Assembly: GCF_030814995.1 (NCBI RefSeq) | Contig: NZ_JAUSVX010000001.1 | Span: 248,001-312,000 of the forward strand | DNA: 64,000 nt | Direction: 5' to 3' | Origin: Labrys wisconsinensis | GTDB taxonomy: Bacteria > Pseudomonadota > Alphaproteobacteria > Rhizobiales > Labraceae | Notes under the pieces: generated by a model | The model's database searches: none | Told to the model about the DNA's origin: nothing | What the model saw: the letters and a program-made list of their open reading frames with translations, nothing else | In this document: positions 43,531 through 52,835 of the stretch, piece by piece | How the letters are laid out: every line of letters begins with the position of its first letter | Numbering within the stretch: position 1 is the first letter of the stretch | Position numbers and translations under genes: made by a program

Positions 43531-45888
43531 TCACGCCGCGGGCTTGGCGGCCGCCTTCTCCGGGCCCGGCTCGGCCACGGCGACGAGCTTGAGGATGCAG
43601 GGGCCGAGCACCGAGCGCCGGGGGTCGGCGTCCGGCGGCACGGCGCTGCCGGCATCGACGGTCAGCACCACGCCGATGCGCCTTATGTCGGTGGCCGCGT
43701 CCTGGCGGATGCCGGCGAGGTCGGCCGGGCCGTCGCAGACCAGGAGGTCGAAGCCGCGCCCGTCGAACACCGTGTCGCAGATCTGCATCGGGTCGATGGC
43801 AGACATCGGCGTGCGCTCGGGAAACAGGATCAGGCCGATGCCGGTCTGAGTGGGGTGGAACAGGCGCCCGGCGTCGCCGGCCTCGCCGATCAGGGGGTGG
43901 CGCAGCGCGCCGGCGACGCGGCGGGTGAGCAGGCGGCCGCCCTCGTCATAGTCCATCAGCATGACGCGGGCGCCGCGCGCCTGCGCCGCCAGCGCCAGGT
44001 TGAGCGCCAGCGTCGTGCGCTGCTCGGCCGGGTTGACGCCCGCCACCATCAGGCAGCGCGGCGCGGCCGGGCCCGGCGCCGGGCGGATCGCCGCGATCAT
44101 GTCGGCCAGGAAGGCCCGATGCTCGGCCACGCTTGTCGTGAGCACCGGCAGGCCGATCTGGGTGAGGTCGAGCTGGCCGCGCTCCTGGTTGCGCAGCACC
44201 GCCGGCGGGAACGGCGCCAGCCGGATCGCCTCGGGCAACGGCATGTCGGGCAGCACGGCTTCAGGCAACACTGCTGCAGGCAACACTGCTGCAGGCAGCG
44301 CGGCTTCAGGCAGCGGCGTCTCCTCGGCCGCCGCGGCGAAGACGGGCGGCGCCTCGACGGGCGGCCCCGGCGTGAAGGCCGGTGCCGGGTCCGGAGCCGG
44401 CGGCGGCGCGGCCGCGGCCTGCGGGGCGGCGGCCGGCTGTCGCGGCGCAGCGGCAGGCGGGACCGCCGCGGCGGCGTCACCTGCCGCGGCACCCGGCTGC
44501 GGCCACATCTGCTCGAGCAGCACGGCGAGGGCGAGGCCGACGAGGGCGCCGAGCACGAGGCCGACCATCAGGAGCAGGCTGAGGCGCGGCGGGAAGGAGC
44601 GGCTCGCCGGCGCGCTCGCCGCGGTGACGATGCTGGCATTGGTGGCGCCGAGGCCGGCGAGCTCGCCGGTCTCGCGCGAGCGGGCGAGGAAGGACTGGTA
44701 GACGTTGCGGCTGGCATCGGCCTCGCGCTCGAGCTCGCGCAGCCCGACCGAAGCCGTGCCGGCATCGGAGACCTGGCCCTTCAGCGTGTCGACGGTCTTG
44801 GTGAGCTCGGTCTCGTTGTCCTTGGCCCGCTTCAGCTCCATGCGCGAGGCGGCGGCGAGGCGGGACAGCTCGGAGTCGAGGGCGCGGCGCGTGTCCTCCA
44901 CCTGGGCGGCCGCGGCCCGCACGCTGGGGTGCTGGGTGCCGAGCACCGCCGAGAGCGAGGCGAGGCTGCGGCGCGCCTCGACGTTCTGCACCCGGAGATT
45001 GCCGATGGTGACGGAGCTCACCGCCTCCGGCAGGGCGCCGAGCGCGTCGGGCGAGCGCTGCGCCGCCACGATCTGGTCGTAGCGCGACTGCGCGTCCGCC
45101 ACCTTGCCCCGCGCCGCGCCGAGCTGGGCGTTGACGTCGGCGAGCTGGGCCTCGGTCACCGGGCCGGTGGGGGTGGCGAGCAGATTGTGCCGGGTCTTGT
45201 AGTCCTGCACCTTGGTCTCGGCCTCGCGCACCCGGCGCTGCATCGTGTCGAGGCGGTCGTTGAGCAGGCTGGTGGTGCGCTGGGCGAGATCCGCCTGGTT
45301 CGCGGCGAGCTGGGCGAGATAGCTCTGCGCCATGGCGTTGGCGAGGTCGGCCGCCTTCTCGCCGGCCGTGGCGGTCACCGTGATCTCGATCACCGAGGTG
45401 CGCTCGGGCCGCCGGACGCTCGCCTGGCGCTTCAGCGTGTCGACGGCCGCCTTGCGTGCCGCCTCCAGCGCCGCCGGGTCGGCCCCGTCCTCGGGCACGG
45501 CGAGGCGGCCGGCGAAGTCGGGATCGGCATAGAGGCGGGCCGAATCGACCACCGGGCGCAGCACCTTGTCGGCGAGCACGATCAGCGTCTGGCTCTCGAC
45601 CAGGTTGGTGAAGGCGTTGGAATCGACATTGTTGGCTGTGATGTCGTTCTGCACCGCCTGAACGCCGCGCGGGTCGATGAAGACCTGCGTGGTCGCGGCA
45701 TAGCGCGGCTTGAGCAACGTGCTGCCGAGGGCGACGAGCAACACGGTCGCGAGCGTCGTCGCCACCACCAGCCAGCGGCGGCGCAGCGCCGCGCGCAACA
45801 CCAGGGCCGGGGTCAGGCCGGCGAGCCGCGGCGCGGCGCCGCCCGTCGGGCGGGCCGCGGGCGCAGCCTCCGTGCGGTCGTCAATCAT
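43531..45888 (-). CDS. Exopolysaccharide co-polymerase/transport protein (Wzc/ExoP-like) with degenerate kinase domain
   Basis: 785 residues. The Wzz domain begins near residue 35 (LRRRWLVVATTLATVLLVALG, TM1), followed by a periplasmic coiled coil, the GNVR-like region, TM2 (LSLLLMVGLVLGALVGLALA) and a Pro/Ala-rich linker with LPAAVLPAAVLPEAVLP repeats. The cytoplasmic P-loop-like domain has VAGVNPAEQRTTLALNLA where active kinases have PGEGKST: the Walker A Gly and Lys are replaced by Gln and Arg. The C-terminus has no tyrosine cluster. It probably controls chain length without BY-kinase activity. Confidence 0.85.
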   Translation of the reverse strand: MIDDRTEAAPAARPTGGAAPRLAGLTPALVLRAALRRRWLVVATTLATVLLVALGSTLLKPRYAATTQVFIDPRGVQAVQNDITANNVDSNAFTNLVESQTLIVLADKVLRPVVDSARLYADPDFAGRLAVPEDGADPAALEAARKAAVDTLKRQASVRRPERTSVIEITVTATAGEKAADLANAMAQSYLAQLAANQADLAQRTTSLLNDRLDTMQRRVREAETKVQDYKTRHNLLATPTGPVTEAQLADVNAQLGAARGKVADAQSRYDQIVAAQRSPDALGALPEAVSSVTIGNLRVQNVEARRSLASLSAVLGTQHPSVRAAAAQVEDTRRALDSELSRLAAASRMELKRAKDNETELTKTVDTLKGQVSDAGTASVGLRELEREADASRNVYQSFLARSRETGELAGLGATNASIVTAASAPASRSFPPRLSLLLMVGLVLGALVGLALAVLLEQMWPQPGAAAGDAAAAVPPAAAPRQPAAAPQAAAAPPPAPDPAPAFTPGPPVEAPPVFAAAAEETPLPEAALPAAVLPAAVLPEAVLPDMPLPEAIRLAPFPPAVLRNQERGQLDLTQIGLPVLTTSVAEHRAFLADMIAAIRPAPGPAAPRCLMVAGVNPAEQRTTLALNLALAAQARGARVMLMDYDEGGRLLTRRVAGALRHPLIGEAGDAGRLFHPTQTGIGLILFPERTPMSAIDPMQICDTVFDGRGFDLLVCDGPADLAGIRQDAATDIRRIGVVLTVDAGSAVPPDADPRRSVLGPCILKLVAVAEPGPEKAAAKPAA

Positions 45889-46013
45889 CTCGCCCTGCGC
45901 TTCCGTGCTCGGCCATGCCGCAGCTTTGCCGAAACAGGGTTAATGCCGGGTTGATGGCCGTCCCTGATGGAGGCGACGGCACCGATTATCCATCAACCGC
46001 GACGCCGGCAAAT

Positions 46014-46149
46014 CCCCTCCCCCTTGAGGGGTAAGGGGTGGGGGTCGGGCAGAATGTGGCGGGGCGGCATGCAAAGGGCGCCCTTTGTATCGACCGCGCT
46101 CAGTCCTGATGGACCCCCAACCCCTTACCCCTCCCCGCAAGGGGGGGAG
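46014..46149. repeat. Intergenic palindromic repeat, second copy
   Basis: Arms at about 46014-46046 and 46112-46149, built of CCCCTTGAGGGG/TAAGGGGTGGGGG-type blocks, are inverted copies. The centre holds a perfect 16-bp palindrome CAAAGGGCGCCCTTTG at 46072-46087. CCTGATGGACCCCCA next to the right arm is shared with the element at 23089-23377. The right arm is read through by the hydrolase gene, which ends inside it. Confidence 0.7.
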
Positions 46150-47947
46150 ACCCGGGCGTCACGCTCTTTCCTTCGGCATTCCCGTCTCGCCCGACCGAAG
46201 CCCGCCCCCACTCGCCCTGTGCGTGCAGCTCGGGCGCCACCCCGAGGAAGCGCGTCAGGATCTGCCAGAGGTCCTCTCTCGCCCGCGCCGGCGTCAGGTC
46301 GTGGTCGCTGTCGGCGATCATCGCGCGCTGAAGGCCGCGCCGCTGCACCAGCCACGCGGTGTCGGTGCCGAAATGGTGCACGAGGTCGTCGAGGCCGGGG
46401 TCGCCCTCGGTATGGACCAGCAGCACCCGCACGCCGCGCCGCTCCAGGGCGAGCAGCCAGCGGCGGACCCGGCCGGCCGGCGTGTCGAGGCCGAGCCGGC
46501 CGCCGACCGCGCCGGCGAGGCGCGCCGCCGGCCGCGCAACCTTGCGCTGGAACAGGCCGAGCCCGATCGAGGCGACGTCGATCTCGCCCGCCAGCAGCCG
46601 CTTCCAGGTCTCGCGCCGGAACAGGCTGCGGCGATAGAACGCCGTCGGCTTCAGCGAGCGGCGCATCGCCACCTGCAGGCTGGCATCCCTGGGCCAGATG
46701 AAGCGCTGCAGGTTGACGCTGACCACGGCGGCGACGCGCGGATCGGCCACCGCGGCGTGGAACACGAGATGGGCGCCGCTGCACGAGCCGAACAGCAGGA
46801 AGCCCGCCTCGCCCTGCCCCACCAGCATGTCGAGCGCGGCGGCCATGTCCGCCCGGGCCTGATGGGAATAGAGCGGCTCGTCGCCGTCCGGCATCGACCG
46901 GCTGTCGCCGATGCCGCTCATGTCGAAGCGCAGCGAGGCCACGCCCTCGCCCGCCAGCCGCCGCGCCAGCGCGGTGGTCGAGCGGGCCCAGCCGAAGCGC
47001 GGGTTGCGGCCTGAATTGGCGAAGACGACGAAGGGCGCGCCCGGCCGCCGCGCCGCGGGGCGGCAGAGCACCCCGGCGAGCCCGCGCCCGGGGCCGAACT
47101 GCACGGGGGATTCGGCGAAGCCCTCGCCGGCCAGGCGCACGGCCGGCGGCGGCGTCAGGGGCGCGGCGCGCCGGGACGGAGGCTCCGCCGCCACCCAGGC
47201 GGCGATGCCGGCCCAGGCCGCCGCCGGCTCGCGCGCCAGGGTCGGGCTCTGCATCAGCGCCTCGTAGCCTTCGAGCTCCTGCCGCTCGAAGGCGGCGCCC
47301 TGCGCGGCGAGCCGTGCCGCCAGCGCCTTGTCGGCGCGGTCCTTCGGCTCGGCGAGAAGGATGCGCGGCGCCGCGACGCCGGCGAGGCTGCCGATCTCCG
47401 CCCGCCTCAGGCCGGCGAGCGCCGGCTCGGACAGGACGAAGCCGGCGACGGCGAGGCCGGCGCCCGGCTCGGCCGCGGGCAGGCCGGCGGCGAGGAGCTT
47501 CGACTGGATCGTCATCTCGCGCGCGAAGGCGCGGCCGCTCGCGACCGGCGCCAGCAGGGCGAGGCCGGCGACGTCGCTGCGGCCTTCGGCGGCGAGCGCC
47601 GCCACCAAGGCGCCGAAGCGCAGGCCGACCAGCACCACCTCCTCGACGCCGGCGACGGCCTTCAGCCGCTCGATCGCGCCGCGCGCCGCCGCCACCGCCC
47701 GCTCGACCAGGTCCTCGCCGCGCCCCGCGTCGCGCTCGACGCGCCCCGCGTCGAGGGAATCGCCGCTGCCGGGATAGTCGAAGCGCAGCGCCGGGCAGCC
47801 CGCCGCCGCGATGCGGCCGGTCAGGCCCCACCAGGCGCGGTAGGTGCACAGACCCTCATAGTCGAGCGCCCCGCACAGCACCGCGCCGCGCGCGCTCCCG
47901 CCCGGATGGATCCAGCCCAGGCAGCCACCGACATCGACAGGAATCAT
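46100..47947 (-). CDS. Tandem alpha/beta-hydrolase (exosortase-A-locus hydrolase-like)
   Basis: 615 residues from ATG 47947; an ATG at 47980 is in frame. Two alpha/beta-hydrolase modules: residues about 1-270 (ALRFDYPGSGDSLD, VVLVGLRFGALVAAL, where the nucleophile Ser is replaced in GLRFG) and about 290-560 (SLRFDMSGIGDS, FLLFGSCSGAHLVFHAA, with GSCSG elbow and a late DSDHDLTPA His). They resemble hydrolases found near exosortase/EPS genes. The last 20 or so residues (SPPLAGRGKGLGVHQD) are encoded by the intergenic repeat, so the C-terminus is probably a late addition. Confidence 0.75.
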   Translation of the reverse strand: MIPVDVGGCLGWIHPGGSARGAVLCGALDYEGLCTYRAWWGLTGRIAAAGCPALRFDYPGSGDSLDAGRVERDAGRGEDLVERAVAAARGAIERLKAVAGVEEVVLVGLRFGALVAALAAEGRSDVAGLALLAPVASGRAFAREMTIQSKLLAAGLPAAEPGAGLAVAGFVLSEPALAGLRRAEIGSLAGVAAPRILLAEPKDRADKALAARLAAQGAAFERQELEGYEALMQSPTLAREPAAAWAGIAAWVAAEPPSRRAAPLTPPPAVRLAGEGFAESPVQFGPGRGLAGVLCRPAARRPGAPFVVFANSGRNPRFGWARSTTALARRLAGEGVASLRFDMSGIGDSRSMPDGDEPLYSHQARADMAAALDMLVGQGEAGFLLFGSCSGAHLVFHAAVADPRVAAVVSVNLQRFIWPRDASLQVAMRRSLKPTAFYRRSLFRRETWKRLLAGEIDVASIGLGLFQRKVARPAARLAGAVGGRLGLDTPAGRVRRWLLALERRGVRVLLVHTEGDPGLDDLVHHFGTDTAWLVQRRGLQRAMIADSDHDLTPARAREDLWQILTRFLGVAPELHAQGEWGRASVGRDGNAEGKSVTPGSPPLAGRGKGLGVHQD

Positions 47948-48061
47948 CACGCCGTCCGCATCGTCTCCTCGCCGGATCATGCCGCAGAGACGTTAAGGCT
48001 TCAGACGTGTTTTTCCGCGAAGCTGCAACTGTGCGGCTGCCAGATGCCGCTGCGGAAGCAG

Positions 48062-48880
48062 ATGAGCCAGTCCTCAGCCATGCCGGTTTCAGACGCAGCC
48101 AGCCCCAGGATTCCGGTGCAGCCGATCGGCCTGCGCATGCGCCTGGCGCACCGGGTGGCGCGCTACGCGCCGGCGCGGCGGCACGCCATGCGCAACGACC
48201 GGCCGCTGGTCAGCTTCAGCTTCGACGACATCCCGGTCTCGGCCGCCGCCACCGGCGCGCGCATGCTGGAGGAGGCCGGGGTGCGCGGCACCTTCTTCGT
48301 CGCCACCTCGCTGTTCGGCCGCTCCACCGACCATTGGCGCGTGGCCGAGGCCGACAGCGTCGCGGCGCTGGCGCGCCGCGGCCACGAGATCGGCCTGCAC
48401 ACCCATGCCCATGTGCCGGTCGTGGCCCTCGACGCCGCCGCCTTCCACAGCGACATGGGCGAGTGCCGGCGCATCCTCTCCGACCTCGTCCCCGGCCGGC
48501 TGCTGCAGAACTTCGCCTATCCCTACGGCTATGCCAGCCTGGTGCACCGGGCGATCCTGGGCCTGCAGGCGCGCTCCAGCCGCACCACCCATCCCGGCGT
48601 CAACGCCGGGCGCATCGATTTGCACTATCTCTGCTCGATCCTGCTCGACCGCTCGATGCGCAACCCCGCCGACATCGACGCCCTGATCGAGCGCACCATC
48701 CGCCAGAACGGCTGGCTGATCTTCACCACCCACGACGTCGACAATCCGCCGAGCCCCTATGGCTGCACCCCGGCCATCCTCGAGCACGCGCTCGACGCGG
48801 TGCGGCGCCGCGGCGTGAGGATCGCCACCATCGGCGAGGCGCTCGACCTGATCGGCGCGCCGAAGGCGCCGCACGCCTGA
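48062..48880 (+). CDS. Polysaccharide deacetylase (NodB-like)
   Basis: 272 residues from ATG 48062 (GGAAG just upstream); ATGs at 48044 and 48080 are possible, and the frame is open to 47906. NodB motif 1 is FSFDDIPVSAAATG (two Asp), motif 2 is EIGLHTHAHVPV (HxxxH-type metal site), and later motifs include FAYPYGYAS and WLIFTTHDV. It removes acetyl groups from N-acetylated sugars in a metal-dependent way. There is no clear signal peptide. It diverges from the tandem hydrolase and converges on the SPT-like gene. Confidence 0.85.
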   Translation: MSQSSAMPVSDAASPRIPVQPIGLRMRLAHRVARYAPARRHAMRNDRPLVSFSFDDIPVSAAATGARMLEEAGVRGTFFVATSLFGRSTDHWRVAEADSVAALARRGHEIGLHTHAHVPVVALDAAAFHSDMGECRRILSDLVPGRLLQNFAYPYGYASLVHRAILGLQARSSRTTHPGVNAGRIDLHYLCSILLDRSMRNPADIDALIERTIRQNGWLIFTTHDVDNPPSPYGCTPAILEHALDAVRRRGVRIATIGEALDLIGAPKAPHA

Positions 48881-48887
48881 CGGCCTT

Positions 48888-50216
48888 TCAGGCCCCGGCC
48901 GGCGCGGGCTCCCGGAGGGGGATGCCGACCGCCCGGGCCGAGCGGCCGATGACGGCGAGCGCGGTCTCGATGTCCTCCGGCTCGTGGGCGGCCGAGACGC
49001 TGTAGCGCAGCACCACCTCGCCGTTGGGCGTCGCCGGCGGGATCAGCATGTTGACGTAGACGCCGGCGGTGAGCAGCGCACGCCACATGTCGAGGCCCGG
49101 CTTGATGCCGGGCATGCGCACGGCGCCGACCGGGCCGGGCGGCGCCGAGGGCGGCAGGCCGAGGGCGACGAGGCCGGCATGGAAGGCGCGCGCGTTGCGC
49201 CAGGCCTTGTCGCGGCGCGAGGCATCGTCGCGGATGAGGTCGATCGCCCGGTGCGCCGCCGCCACGACGGGCGGCGGCAGCGAGGCGGTGTAGAGATAGG
49301 GCCGCGCCGCGAAGCGCAGGGTGCGGAAGGCCCGGTCGCTCGTCACGCAATAGCCGCCGACCACGCCGACGCTCTTGGAGAAGGTGCCGACGATGACGTC
49401 GACGTCGTCCTCCACGCCCTGCGCCTCGGCCACCCCGCGAGCATGGGCGCCGTAGAGGCCGAGCGAATGGGCTTCGTCCACCAGCAGCACCGCGCCCGAG
49501 CCGCGCGTCACCGCGACGATCGCCGGCAGGTCGGCGACGTCGCCGAGCACGCTGTAGACCCCCTCCGTCACCACCAGCGTGCGCGCCGGCGCCACGCCGC
49601 TCGCGGCCATGACGCGCTGCAGGTCCGCCGCGTCGTTGTGGCGGAAGGTCGCGACCTTGGCGCCGCTGAGGCGGCAGGCGTCGAAGATCGAGGCGTGGCA
49701 ATGGGCGTCGAGGGCGATGGCGTCGCCCTCGCGCACCAGCCCGCCGATGGCGCCGAGATTGGCCATGAAGCCGGTGGAGAACACGATGGCGTCGGAGCGG
49801 CCGTAGAGCGCGGCGACCGCCTTCTCCAGGTCGACATGCAGCTTCTGGTTGCCGCTGGCGACGCGCGAGGCGGTGGAGCCGGCGCCGAACCGGCGCAGGG
49901 CTTCGGTCGCCGCCTCGACGCAGCTCTCCTCGAAGTTGAGGCCGAGATAGGAGTTGGTGCCGAACATCAGGGTCGGCCGGCCCTCGATCAGGGCGCGCAC
50001 CGGGCCGAGCACCTGGTCGATCACCACGCTGAGCGGCGTCAGGGCTCCGCCGGTGGAACGGTCGAACATGTCGGCGAAGCCCGCGGCGCGGGCGCGGATG
50101 CCTGCGCGAGTCTCTGGCTGCCTGTCCTGCGGCCTGGCTGTCGTCCCCGCCGATGCCCCATCGTCCCCGTTGTGTTTCTTCACGCCTGCGCCGTCCCTAG
50201 CCAACGCGCCGTTCAT
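48888..50216 (-). CDS. Alpha-oxoamine synthase, serine-palmitoyltransferase-like
   Basis: 442 residues from ATG 50216. PLP-dependent fold type I: FGTNSYLGLNF, FGAGSTASRVASGNQKLHVDLE, HCHASIFDACRLSGA, VLLVDEAHSLGLYG, and the Schiff-base Lys in VGTFSKSVGVVGGYC. The AARPYLYTASLPPPVV segment closely resembles bacterial serine palmitoyltransferase, which condenses serine with an acyl thioester as the first sphingolipid step. KBL or BioF are alternatives. There is no adjacent ACP; the dedicated ACP lies 32 kb away at 16063. A second candidate start is GTG 50183. Confidence 0.82.
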   Translation of the reverse strand: MNGALARDGAGVKKHNGDDGASAGTTARPQDRQPETRAGIRARAAGFADMFDRSTGGALTPLSVVIDQVLGPVRALIEGRPTLMFGTNSYLGLNFEESCVEAATEALRRFGAGSTASRVASGNQKLHVDLEKAVAALYGRSDAIVFSTGFMANLGAIGGLVREGDAIALDAHCHASIFDACRLSGAKVATFRHNDAADLQRVMAASGVAPARTLVVTEGVYSVLGDVADLPAIVAVTRGSGAVLLVDEAHSLGLYGAHARGVAEAQGVEDDVDVIVGTFSKSVGVVGGYCVTSDRAFRTLRFAARPYLYTASLPPPVVAAAHRAIDLIRDDASRRDKAWRNARAFHAGLVALGLPPSAPPGPVGAVRMPGIKPGLDMWRALLTAGVYVNMLIPPATPNGEVVLRYSVSAAHEPEDIETALAVIGRSARAVGIPLREPAPAGA

Positions 50217-50305
50217 ACAGATTTGCGGCTCCGGGATAAATGGCGAAGCACGAGGCAGCCACAGCCGCGGCCATGGCCGGGCGGGAGACGGCGCGCGGGG
50301 GCGGC

Positions 50306-51853
50306 TCAGGCCGCCTTCGGGCTGATCTGCCGGGCGACCAGCACCACGGCGAGCGCCAGCACCGCGGGCACCAGGGCGCGCACGTCCCCGACGGCGGCGA
50401 GGCCCGCGGCGCCGGCCCAGCCGATCGAGGCGAAGGCCTCGGCGAAGGTGGCGGCGCGCGAGGAGGTCTGGCGGCGGCGGAACTGGCTGCGCCTGGCCTG
50501 CGCGCGGAAGAAGAGCTGGATCGCCGTCGCCGAGCCGGCGGCGGCCAGGATGCCGAGGGCGGTGACCGCGGCGGCGCCGGCGGAGAGGCAGGCGAGCGCC
50601 GCCACCAGCGGCGCCAGCGCCAGCGCCACGGCGATCAGCACCGCCTCGGTCTTGGCGCGCAGCACGGCGCGGGCCGGCACCGGCGCGGTCGCCACCAGGT
50701 CCGGCGCATCCTCGCCCGACACGGCGAGCCAGGCGAGCCCACCGGCGAGCTGGCCGGCCGCCATGACCAGGACCGGCGCGACCATGACGGCGGCGCCGGT
50801 CTGCGCCCCGAAATTGTGCCAGAGCAGCAGAGCCGGCGGAACGAGGTAGAGGATCTGCATCAGCGTCTGCGACACCAGCCAGGGGTCGCGCGCCAGCAGC
50901 GTCCATTCCTTGCGCCGCAGCGCCCGGGCGGGCGCCGCCGGCCGCATCCTCCCGGCCCGGCCCCGCCGCTGCGCGCCCTGCGCCACGCCCGCGGCATCGA
51001 CGGCATAGCGGGCGAAGCGGCCGGAGGCGGCCGCGACCGCCGCGAGCAGCAGCGCCAGCGCCCCCGCCAGCACCACGGCCAGCGTCGCGGCCTCGCCCAT
51101 GGCGGCCCGGGCCGGCCACCAGAGCGGGCTGTCCAGCCCCGGCGCATGGCGCAGCATCCAGTCGGAGCGCAGGCCCTCGAAGCGCGACAGGCTGCCGAAG
51201 CTGAAGATCGACACCGCCTGCACGCCGATGACGAAGGCCGCGCCCACCACCGCCGCGACGATCTGGGCGAGGAGGCGCGTCCGGCGCGGCCCGACGGCGG
51301 CGAACAGCGCCGTGGTCGCGGCCACGGCGATGCCGGTGGCGGCGAGCGCCATGGCGACGAGCACGCCGTAGGCGGCGAGCCAGCGCACGCCGCCGAGGAC
51401 GGCGAGCACGTTGACGAAGGGGCCGACCAGCAGCATCGCCATGGCCGCGGTGCCGAGGGCGACGGCGCCGATCCGCACGGCGAACACGGCGCGGGCCGGT
51501 GCCGGCGAGGACAGGATCAGGTCGAGGTCGGCACGGGCGTAGAAGGCGCGCGTCACCGATTCCATCGCCTGGGACAGCATCAGCGTCCAGGACAGGAAGG
51601 CGCCGCCGGCGACCGCCACCAGCGTCGGCTTGTCCGGCGGGAACGCCGCCCCGGCATAGGGGCCGGCGATGCTCCAGGCGAGGGCGTGCAGGAACAGGCC
51701 GAGCGCCAGCACCGCCACCAGCACCGTGCGCGCCCGGTGGCGCCGTCCCGCCGTCAGCATGCCGTGGAAGTCGCGCCAGGCGAAGCGCAGCTCGTGGCGG
51801 GCGAACCAGAGCGGCGAGGCCACCGCGGCGGGACCGGTCGCGCCGCCGGTCAT
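50306..51853 (-). CDS. ABC-2 type transporter permease
   Basis: 515 residues with about twelve membrane segments in two halves, like long ABC-2 exporter permeases; LRRKEWTLLARDPWLVSQTLMQ in the middle repeats the amphipathic entry helix seen at the start (RHELRFAWRDFHG). It pairs with the ATPase whose gene overlaps it by 4 nt. The substrate is unknown; lipids or glycans are possible given the neighbourhood. It lies 89 bp upstream of the SPT-like gene start across a short gap, on the same strand. Confidence 0.82.
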   Translation of the reverse strand: MTGGATGPAAVASPLWFARHELRFAWRDFHGMLTAGRRHRARTVLVAVLALGLFLHALAWSIAGPYAGAAFPPDKPTLVAVAGGAFLSWTLMLSQAMESVTRAFYARADLDLILSSPAPARAVFAVRIGAVALGTAAMAMLLVGPFVNVLAVLGGVRWLAAYGVLVAMALAATGIAVAATTALFAAVGPRRTRLLAQIVAAVVGAAFVIGVQAVSIFSFGSLSRFEGLRSDWMLRHAPGLDSPLWWPARAAMGEAATLAVVLAGALALLLAAVAAASGRFARYAVDAAGVAQGAQRRGRAGRMRPAAPARALRRKEWTLLARDPWLVSQTLMQILYLVPPALLLWHNFGAQTGAAVMVAPVLVMAAGQLAGGLAWLAVSGEDAPDLVATAPVPARAVLRAKTEAVLIAVALALAPLVAALACLSAGAAAVTALGILAAAGSATAIQLFFRAQARRSQFRRRQTSSRAATFAEAFASIGWAGAAGLAAVGDVRALVPAVLALAVVLVARQISPKAA

Positions 51854-52641
51854 GCTGCAGCCTCCCGGGCGGCGACCAGGTCGAGGAAGACGTCCTCCAG
51901 GCTGGCGGCGCCGAGGCCGGCCATGCCGCGCAGCTCGTCGAGCGTGCCCTCGGCGATGAGGCGGCCATGGGCGATGACGCCGATGCGCTCGGCCATGCGC
52001 TCGGCCACCTCGAGGATATGGGTGGTCATGATCACCGTGCCGCCGGCGCGCACCCGCTGCAGCAGCACGTCCTTGACCTGGCGGGCCGAGGCGGCGTCGA
52101 GCCCGGTCAGCGGCTCGTCGAGGATGATCAGGCGCGGCTCGTGCACCAGCGCGCCGGCCAGCGCCACCTTCTGGCGCATGCCCTTGGAGAAGCCCTCGCA
52201 GCGGCTGCGGGCGTGCGGGGCGAGCCCCAGCCAGCCGAGCAGCGCCTCGGCCCGGGCCTCAGCCGCCGCCGCCTCGACGCCCCAGAGCCCGGCCACGAAC
52301 TCCAGATATTCCAGCGGGGTCAGCTTGTCGTAGATCATCGGCTCGTCCGACACCCAGGCGGTGATCCGCTTGGCCCCGACCGGGTCGGCCAGGGCGTCGA
52401 TGCCGAAGATCGAGATCGTGCCAGCATCCGGGCGCAGCAGGCCGGCGACCATGCGCAGCGTCGTGGTCTTGCCGGCGCCGTTAGGGCCGAGCAGGGCGTA
52501 GAACTCCCCGGCCCGCACGCTGAGGTCGAGCCCGTCGACCGCCGGGCGGTCGAAGCGCTTGGAAAGATGCTGGATCTGGAGGGCGAACACGCGCGGGCCC
52601 CTGCCTTGCGCGGGCCGTGGCGGACCCGCGTCGGCGACCAT
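51850..52641 (-). CDS. ABC-2 type transporter ATP-binding protein
   Basis: About 263 residues from ATG 52641; a GTG at 52590 giving VFALQIQHLSKRF is better placed relative to the domain, and an ATG at 52737 is also open. Walker A LLGPNGAGKTTT, signature FSKGMRQKVALAGAL, Walker B LIILDEPLTGLD, switch MTTHILEVAE. It is an export-type ATPase (CcmA/NatA group). Together with the permease it forms one exporter. Confidence 0.87.
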   Translation of the reverse strand: MVADAGPPRPAQGRGPRVFALQIQHLSKRFDRPAVDGLDLSVRAGEFYALLGPNGAGKTTTLRMVAGLLRPDAGTISIFGIDALADPVGAKRITAWVSDEPMIYDKLTPLEYLEFVAGLWGVEAAAAEARAEALLGWLGLAPHARSRCEGFSKGMRQKVALAGALVHEPRLIILDEPLTGLDAASARQVKDVLLQRVRAGGTVIMTTHILEVAERMAERIGVIAHGRLIAEGTLDELRGMAGLGAASLEDVFLDLVAAREAAA

Positions 52642-52835
52642 GCACCGCCGGAGTTGAGAGGAGGTGAATCGCCGTGCCGGCAGCCCCCTCTCCGGAACGA
52701 AAACGGGGACCGGACCGCTGCCGGCCCGATCCCTCATGATGTCAGCGATATCGCCGCCCGGCGGGGCAGGCGTAGCGCTCGGTCACCATGCCCCTCGGGG
52801 CCCGGCCCTCGCTTCGCGCGTCCCGCCGCCCGGCC

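Noticed and set aside
41000-47000. A Wza-type outer-membrane polysaccharide channel to complete the Wzx/Wzy route
   Set aside because: No protein with the Poly_export/SLBB pattern was seen; it may lie outside the window.
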